Assembly: GCF_024281035.1 (NCBI RefSeq)
Contig: NZ_JAMXLH010000058.1
Span: forward strand, 1 to 64,000
DNA from: Paraburkholderia sp.
Lineage (GTDB): Bacteria; Pseudomonadota; Gammaproteobacteria; Burkholderiales; Burkholderiaceae
DNA length: 64,000 nt
Direction of reading: 5' to 3'
Position 1 is the first letter of the stretch, and the number at the start of each line of letters is the position of its first letter. The notes under the pieces were generated by a model. That model made no database searches. It was not told the origin of the DNA and saw nothing but the letters and a program-made list of their open reading frames with translations. Shown here in pieces: positions 59,266 through 64,000 of this stretch. Made by a program: the position numbers and the translations under genes.

Positions 59266-59674
59266 CCCGGCCTGGCTGCAGAGCCGCGCCCACGCCCATC
59301 GCGCCTTGGCTGGGTATGGTTGCCCCTGGGGCAATCCGGCGAATTTTCGCGTTAGAGTTAGCGGTGCCGCGGCAGCCCGGAGACAGGCAGCGGTAGCGGT
59401 CGGGGAGGGACGGCAGCGCATGTCCGCAAGCATCCGCCGCAATACGTCAGGCATGCTATTGAAGCCGCGATGCGAGCTTGAAACCGCTCGCGGCGCGGTT
59501 GTTCTCTCCCATCGGTCTAGTCACGGATGCTGCGTTCGAACCCGTTCGATCCTTCCGGCGGTGACGTTGGCCGGTTTTCAGACTGCACGGCGCAAGCCGT
59601 TCATGTAAACGAGATTGGCTGCTTGATGATGATGCGACGCTCCAGTCGCCTCATCATTTGAGGATGGTCGTCCC
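59266..59674. other. Intergenic leader of acxR
   Basis: About 410 bp before the acxR start. It holds the minor dyad at 59320-59334 and presumably the sigma-70 promoter of acxR; I cannot place it. No gene recognised. Confidence 0.4.
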
Positions 59675-61690
59675 ATGCGGTTTTCTCATTGCGACTCTCT
59701 GATTCCCAACATCGGCGACGAACCCGTCGTGGCGTCGGCGTGGGAGCGCTTTGTGCAGGACAAGCCGCTCGCCGCGGGCGGTGTGCGCAAAGTCGTCCTT
59801 GCGTCCTGGCAGCGATGCCGTTCCGACGCTGTCGATCCGGGCACGCACTTCGCCCCCGGGGCCGCTGCCGAATATGTCCACCAGTTGCAGCGGCAAAACC
59901 AGGATCTCTGCGATGCGGCCCGTCCCGCACTCGAAGATCTACGCGACATCCTGCGCGAATGCGGCACGCTCATCATGCTCGGCGACCGGGGCGGCACGAT
60001 ACTTCAGCTCAACGGCGAAACCCGGGTGCGCAGCGTCGGCGAGGAGATCAACCTGGCCACCGGGGGCTGCTGGAACGAGGAAGTCATCGGCACCAATGCC
60101 ATCGGCACCGCCATCGCGATGGCGGCTCCGGTTCAGATCCATGCCAATGAGCACTTCTGCCTGGACGTCAAGCGCTGGACCTGCGCCGCAGCGCCCGTTT
60201 TCGATCCTTTTGACCGCACCTTGCTGGGCGTCGTGGATGTCTCCGGCGTCAAGGAAACGCTTCATGGGCACACGCTAGGCCTCGTGATGGCCGCCGCGAG
60301 GCAGATCGAGTGCGAACTGAGTCGCCGCGATACTGCGCTCCACGAGCGGCTTCTGACCCGGGCGATCGACAATTTCATCCGTTACGCCAGCGACTACGTC
60401 GTGCTGGTCGACAGCCGGGGCCGCGTCGTGCGCATCAACGGCGATGCGCAGGCGATGCGCGATCTGTATGGCGTGCGATTGCCCGTACAGGTCGGCAGTC
60501 CATTGCCGGGGCTCGACCTTGCCCTGCCGGAGCTGAATCGGCGCAGCCAGTATCCGGCCTGGCTCCGCGCCGAATGGCTGCACCCGGTAACGGATCACGA
60601 CGGCATGCTGGGGACGATGCTCGTGATTCCGCTCGGAGCTGGCGGCAACAGGCGGACGGCGATCTCGCTGCCCCCGGCGGCGGTGACGATGCCCGCAGGC
60701 GACGATGCGTTTGGCAACATCATCGGCGAGAGCGAGGCGCTGGAGGCGACCAAGGCGCGCGCGCGCCGCATCGCCCGTCTGGATCTGCCCGTCCTGCTGC
60801 TCGGCGAAACCGGCGCCGGGAAGGAGCTTTTCGCGCGCGCTTTGCATCGGGCGGGGCATCGCGACGAAGGCCCGTTCATCGCCGTCAATTGCGGGGCGCT
60901 GACACGGGAACTGCTGGCCAGCGAACTGTTCGGTTATGCCGAAGGGGCGTTCACGGGCGCTCGCCGGGGCGGTCTGCCGGGCAAGTTCGAACAGGCGGAC
61001 CGCGGCACCCTGTTTCTCGATGAAATCGGAGAAATGCCGCTGGATATGCAGCCTCATCTGCTGCGCGTTCTACAGGATGGCGTCGTGGTCCGCCTTGGCG
61101 ATACGCGTGAGCGGCGCGTGTCGGTGCGTCTGATCGCAGCGACGAACCGGGATCTCGGCAAGGAAGTCGCGGCGGGACGTTTTCGTGAAGATCTGTACCA
61201 CCGTCTTTGCGTCGTCAGCCTGCAACTGCCGTCCCTGCGCGAGCGTCCTGCGGACATCGGGCCGATCATCGATCACCTGAACCGTGAGATGGCGCGCAAG
61301 TACGGCTGCGAGCCCAAGCGGCTCGATCCCGATGCGCGCGAGGCGCTTTTCGGCTATAGCTGGCCCGGCAACGTGCGCGAACTGCGCAACGTCTTCGAGG
61401 TGATGTTCGCGCTGACCGAAGGCAGCGTCATCGATACGTCGCTGCTCCCCCCGGCCATCGCGCAGACAGCCCACCTGTCGACCTCGACCGCCCTGCCCAT
61501 TTCATCTGGAAACCTGAAGGAAATGGAGCGGCAGGCGATACGCGATGCGATCGCGAATGCTCATGGGAATATGTCCATGGCCGCCCGGGCGCTGGGGATT
61601 TCGAGGAGCACGCTGTACGTCAAGCTTGCCGCGCTGCGTGCTCAACCTGAATCGCTGCTGAAAAACGAAAACCGCGACAGGGCGATCTGA
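59675..61690 (+). CDS. acxR: Sigma-54-dependent activator of acetone carboxylase (AcoR/AcxR type)
   Basis: 671-residue enhancer-binding protein. A GAF-type sensor occupies about residues 60-220 (GTLIMLGDRGGTILQLNG; GGCWNEEVIGTNAIGTAIAM), and a PAS-like region about 235-330. The AAA+ domain has Walker A GETGAGKE (376-383), the sigma-54-contact loop EGAFTGARRGG (about 425-435) and Walker B TLFLDEIGEMP. A Fis HTH ends the protein (AIANAHGNMSMAARALGISRSTLYVKLA). GAFTGA is intact, so it should activate sigma-54 promoters. Start ATG 59675 with GAGGA 10 nt upstream. Divergent from acxABC; it probably senses acetone or a related ketone or alcohol. Confidence 0.92.
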   Translation: MRFSHCDSLIPNIGDEPVVASAWERFVQDKPLAAGGVRKVVLASWQRCRSDAVDPGTHFAPGAAAEYVHQLQRQNQDLCDAARPALEDLRDILRECGTLIMLGDRGGTILQLNGETRVRSVGEEINLATGGCWNEEVIGTNAIGTAIAMAAPVQIHANEHFCLDVKRWTCAAAPVFDPFDRTLLGVVDVSGVKETLHGHTLGLVMAAARQIECELSRRDTALHERLLTRAIDNFIRYASDYVVLVDSRGRVVRINGDAQAMRDLYGVRLPVQVGSPLPGLDLALPELNRRSQYPAWLRAEWLHPVTDHDGMLGTMLVIPLGAGGNRRTAISLPPAAVTMPAGDDAFGNIIGESEALEATKARARRIARLDLPVLLLGETGAGKELFARALHRAGHRDEGPFIAVNCGALTRELLASELFGYAEGAFTGARRGGLPGKFEQADRGTLFLDEIGEMPLDMQPHLLRVLQDGVVVRLGDTRERRVSVRLIAATNRDLGKEVAAGRFREDLYHRLCVVSLQLPSLRERPADIGPIIDHLNREMARKYGCEPKRLDPDAREALFGYSWPGNVRELRNVFEVMFALTEGSVIDTSLLPPAIAQTAHLSTSTALPISSGNLKEMERQAIRDAIANAHGNMSMAARALGISRSTLYVKLAALRAQPESLLKNENRDRAI

Positions 61691-61947
61691 TCCTCTTCGT
61701 GCCTGCATTTGACTGCGCACTCAACTTGACACTGCCCTTCCGGCTGGTTTCCCATTTGCGCTCCAGTGCGAATGGCAAGCCGGCCGTGTCATGCCGGGGA
61801 GCCGCGACGGGTCGTTGGCTGAAATCTCAGCCTGCGCCCTGCGCCAATTCTGAGTTTTCGGAGCGGTGAAAAATTTTCGTTCGGCGTTTCACAACTGAAA
61901 TGTCGATAAATCAAGGGGTTGATCCGGTTTTCTCGGGTGCTCGAACG
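61691..61947. promoter_or_regulatory. Upstream region of the 2-hydroxycarboxylate transporter gene
   Basis: Non-coding. A dyad TTTCA-CAAC-TGAAA at 61887-61900, about 50 bp before the -24 element at 61948, and a small dyad GCTGA-AATC-TCAGC near 61820 are candidate enhancer sites for an NtrC-type activator. None is proven. Confidence 0.4.
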
Positions 61948-61964
61948 CTGGCACGATTGCTGCT
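61948..61964 (+). promoter_or_regulatory. Sigma-54 promoter of the 2-hydroxycarboxylate transporter gene
   Basis: CTGGCACGATTGCTGCT: consensus-perfect -24 box CTGGCACG, 4-nt spacer, and CTGCT at -12 (consensus TTGCW). Predicted start near 61975, about 80 nt before the GTG at 62057. Confidence 0.75.
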
Positions 61965-62056
61965 AAGTAAGGCCCAGCGACTTTTTGGTCGCGCTGTTAT
62001 TAAAAGCGCGCCGGAGACACGAAGCAATCCGGTAGCGAAAACGAAGGAGACATCCC

Positions 62057-63436
62057 GTGCAGAACAGCGTATCCGCCTCCGCGGCAGCCCCCATCCCGTC
62101 CCAGGCAAACCCCGAGCCGTCCTCGACGCAGCAGACCCGCTTCTGGCCGGAAGGCTGGTGGAAGCTGATGGAAATCCGCATCGGCATCATTCCGTTGCCG
62201 ATCTACGTGATCCTGTTCGCGCTGATCAGCGGCTTCGCTGTCACGGGCAAGGTGCCGGGTGAAATCTCGATGGCGATCGCGGTGCTCGCATTCTGCGGCT
62301 TCACGTGCGCCGAACTCGGCAAGCGCCTGCCGCTCCTGCGCAATATCGGCGCAGCCGCGATTCTCGCGACTTTCGTGCCTTCGGCGCTCGTGTACTACCA
62401 CGTGTTGCCCACGCCCGTGAAGCACCTCACCGTCGAGTTCACGAAGCAAACCAACTTCCTTTATCTCTTCATCGCGTCGATCATCGTCGGCAGCATTCTC
62501 AGCATGGACCGGCGCGTGCTGATTCAGGGCTTTCTGAAGATCTTCATCCCGCTTGCCGCGGGCACGGTTGCCGCGATGATCGTGGGCACCGCGGTCGGCG
62601 CGGCGCTCGGCCTCGGCGTCAAGCACACGCTGCTCTATATCGTCGTGCCGATCATGGCGGGCGGCGTGGGCGAAGGTGCGATTCCGCTCTCGGTCGGCTA
62701 TTCGGAAATCATGCATGTGGCGCAGGGCGACCTGTTCGCGCAGGTGTTGCCGCCGGTGATGCTCGGCAGTCTCATCGCGATCCTTCTCTCCGGCATGCTC
62801 GACATGCTCGGCAAGCGCCTCCCGCACCTGACCGGCAATGGCCGCCTGCAAGTGGGCGCCACCGATGAACTGACCGCGTCGAACGACGAAATCCGCGGAC
62901 ACGTGGACGTCAGTCACATCGCCGCAGCCGGCATCACGGCAATCACGCTGTACCTGATCGGCTTGATGGCGAACAAGTTGTTCGGTCTTCCCGCGCCGGT
63001 TGCCATGCTGTTCCTCGCCGTGCTCGTGAAGCTTGCGCGTGCGGTTTCGCCGCCGCTGCAGGAAGGCGCGTTCGTCGTCTACAAATTCTTCTCGACCGCG
63101 GTGACTTACCCGCTGCTGTTCGCAATCGGCGTGGCGATGACACCGTGGGACAAGCTCATGGCCGCGTTCACGCTCGCCAACGTCGTGACCATCGCCGCGA
63201 CCGTCGTGACGCTCATGGGCACGGGGTTCGTGGTGGGCCGCCTGATGAAGATGTACCCTGTCGACGTCGCAATCGTGAATGCCTGCCATAGCGGCCAGGG
63301 CGGCACGGGCGACGTGGCGATCCTCACCGCGGCGAACCGTATGCAACTGATGCCGTTCGCGCAGATCGCCACGCGCATTGGCGGGGCGATTGTCGTGACC
63401 GTGACGCTGATCGTGCTCGCGCACTTCGGCGCATGA
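62057..63436 (+). CDS. 2-hydroxycarboxylate transporter (2HCT/CitS family)
   Basis: 459-residue inner-membrane symporter for citrate, malate or related acids. About eleven hydrophobic segments are seen, with the two family GGxG re-entrant loops: MAGGVGEGAIPLSVGYSE in the first half and NACHSGQGGTGDVAILTAANRM in the second. The terminal arginine in FAQIATRIGGA is the known substrate-contact position. Start is GTG 62057 with AAGGAG 7 nt upstream. Preceded by a sigma-54 promoter and followed 91 bp later by a DctB-like kinase gene, the layout of a C4/hydroxy-acid uptake system under two-component control. Confidence 0.92.
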   Translation: MQNSVSASAAAPIPSQANPEPSSTQQTRFWPEGWWKLMEIRIGIIPLPIYVILFALISGFAVTGKVPGEISMAIAVLAFCGFTCAELGKRLPLLRNIGAAAILATFVPSALVYYHVLPTPVKHLTVEFTKQTNFLYLFIASIIVGSILSMDRRVLIQGFLKIFIPLAAGTVAAMIVGTAVGAALGLGVKHTLLYIVVPIMAGGVGEGAIPLSVGYSEIMHVAQGDLFAQVLPPVMLGSLIAILLSGMLDMLGKRLPHLTGNGRLQVGATDELTASNDEIRGHVDVSHIAAAGITAITLYLIGLMANKLFGLPAPVAMLFLAVLVKLARAVSPPLQEGAFVVYKFFSTAVTYPLLFAIGVAMTPWDKLMAAFTLANVVTIAATVVTLMGTGFVVGRLMKMYPVDVAIVNACHSGQGGTGDVAILTAANRMQLMPFAQIATRIGGAIVVTVTLIVLAHFGA

Positions 63437-63527
63437 TGTGCGTCGCCCGCCCCCTTGCGGCGGCGCATTCCACGTGAGACTTGCGCGTATCCCGCCGCCA
63501 GGCGGCGGACCATCGACGAGGGCGAAC

Positions 63528-64000
63528 GTGCACCAGCGTTACAAAGGCATTCCATGGTGGGGATGGGCGGCGGCGGCCGTGCTGTATGTCGTCGCGGCCG
63601 CCGTCGCAGTGGAGTTCGCGTGGAGCCGCGCGATCGACGTACTGGCCGACGTCGGCGCGCATCGGCTCGATTTCTACGCGGCGAGCCTGACGAGCGAGTT
63701 GGGACGCTTCGAGATGGTGCCCGCGCTCGTGGCGCGGCAGGGCAGCGTACGTGCTTTGCTGAAAGCGTCGCCCGGCGAAGCGCGCGCCTTGTTGCCCACC
63801 GTCAATGCCTATCTCGAAGCGGTGAACCGTGACGTCGGCAGCGGCGCCGTGGACGTGATCGACGCGCACGGCACGGTGATCGCGGCGAGCAACTGGAACC
63901 AGCCGCTCAGTTTTATCGGCACCAACGTGTCGTATCGCCCGTATTTCAAGGATGCGCTCGCGCAGGGGCGCGGCCGCTTCTTTGGCATCGGCACGAACAC
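63528..64000 (+). CDS. DctB-like sensor histidine kinase, N-terminal part (cut by window end)
   Basis: Open frame from GTG 63528 to the window end (157 codons, no stop). It begins VHQRYKGIPWWGWAAAAVLYVVAAAVAVEFAW read along, a single N-terminal membrane helix. A periplasmic dCache-type sensor follows with GSGAVDVIDAHGTVIAASNWNQPLSFIGTNVSYRPYFKDAL in sequence, ending GRFFGIGTN. NVSYRPYFKDAL...G is the typical dicarboxylate-sensing region of DctB. The kinase domain lies beyond the window. GAGGGCGAAC precedes the start. Probably controls the transporter gene just upstream together with a DctD-type sigma-54 activator. Confidence 0.82.
   Translation, partial: MHQRYKGIPWWGWAAAAVLYVVAAAVAVEFAWSRAIDVLADVGAHRLDFYAASLTSELGRFEMVPALVARQGSVRALLKASPGEARALLPTVNAYLEAVNRDVGSGAVDVIDAHGTVIAASNWNQPLSFIGTNVSYRPYFKDALAQGRGRFFGIGTN

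Overview
High GC (about 62-65%), strong Shine-Dalgarno sites, cold-shock and LysR genes of betaproteobacterial type and many catabolic operons point to the chromosome of Burkholderia sensu lato (Paraburkholderia, Caballeronia or Burkholderia). This is inferred from gene content and was not tested by search. No rRNA, tRNA, transposase, integrase or CRISPR array was seen.

Left part (1-17 kb): the 3' end of an acetyl-CoA synthetase gene, a small unknown protein and a cold-shock gene. A LysR regulator then faces an overlapping cluster of three tandem RraA-like aldolase paralogues, an aminotransferase and an alpha/beta hydrolase. A long minus-strand run follows: FkbM methyltransferase, Epd/GAPDH-like dehydrogenase, YddG exporter, aldehyde dehydrogenase, DapA-family lyase, MFS transporter, DadA/PuuB-type FAD oxidase and a GntR/FCD regulator with a perfect dyad over its own translation start.

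Central part (17-52 kb): a catabolic island apparently built around ketone carboxylation. It holds an envelope cassette for a hydrophobic compound (DUF1329, DUF1302, MMPL/RND, YCF48-like), a MalT-type LuxR regulator and a class III aminotransferase. A six-gene operon then matches acetophenone carboxylase (five subunits) plus a benzoylacetate/acetoacetate-CoA ligase. Next come an AraC regulator and a beta-oxidation set (SDR, LCAD-like dehydrogenase, alpha-methylacyl-CoA racemase-like protein, SCP2-type thiolase, two half-size MaoC proteins), a broken etfA, a membrane protein, a GMC dehydrogenase with its small partner, and alanine dehydrogenase. A working model is amine or alcohol to ketone, carboxylation to a beta-keto acid, CoA activation and thiolysis.

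The most striking structure is a regulatory module of about 95 bp or more, present four times on the plus strand (17.2, 27.4, 29.4 and 46.5 kb). It carries two direct half-sites 13-14 bp apart and one inverted half-site, always ending 55-57 bp before an ATG. One copy drives the intact carboxylase operon. Two others are followed by decayed 5' fragments of the same first gene, and the fourth by a DUF1329 fragment. The half-site layout resembles a MalT-type operator, and the MalT-like gene lies beside one copy.

Right part (52-64 kb): a second ketone carboxylase, the classical acetone carboxylase acxABC on the minus strand with an acyl-CoA ligase behind it, is divergent from the sigma-54 activator acxR. 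A good -24/-12 promoter and a 10-bp perfect dyad lie between them. Last is a 2-hydroxycarboxylate transporter gene with its own sigma-54 promoter, followed by the start of a DctB-like sensor kinase cut by the window end.
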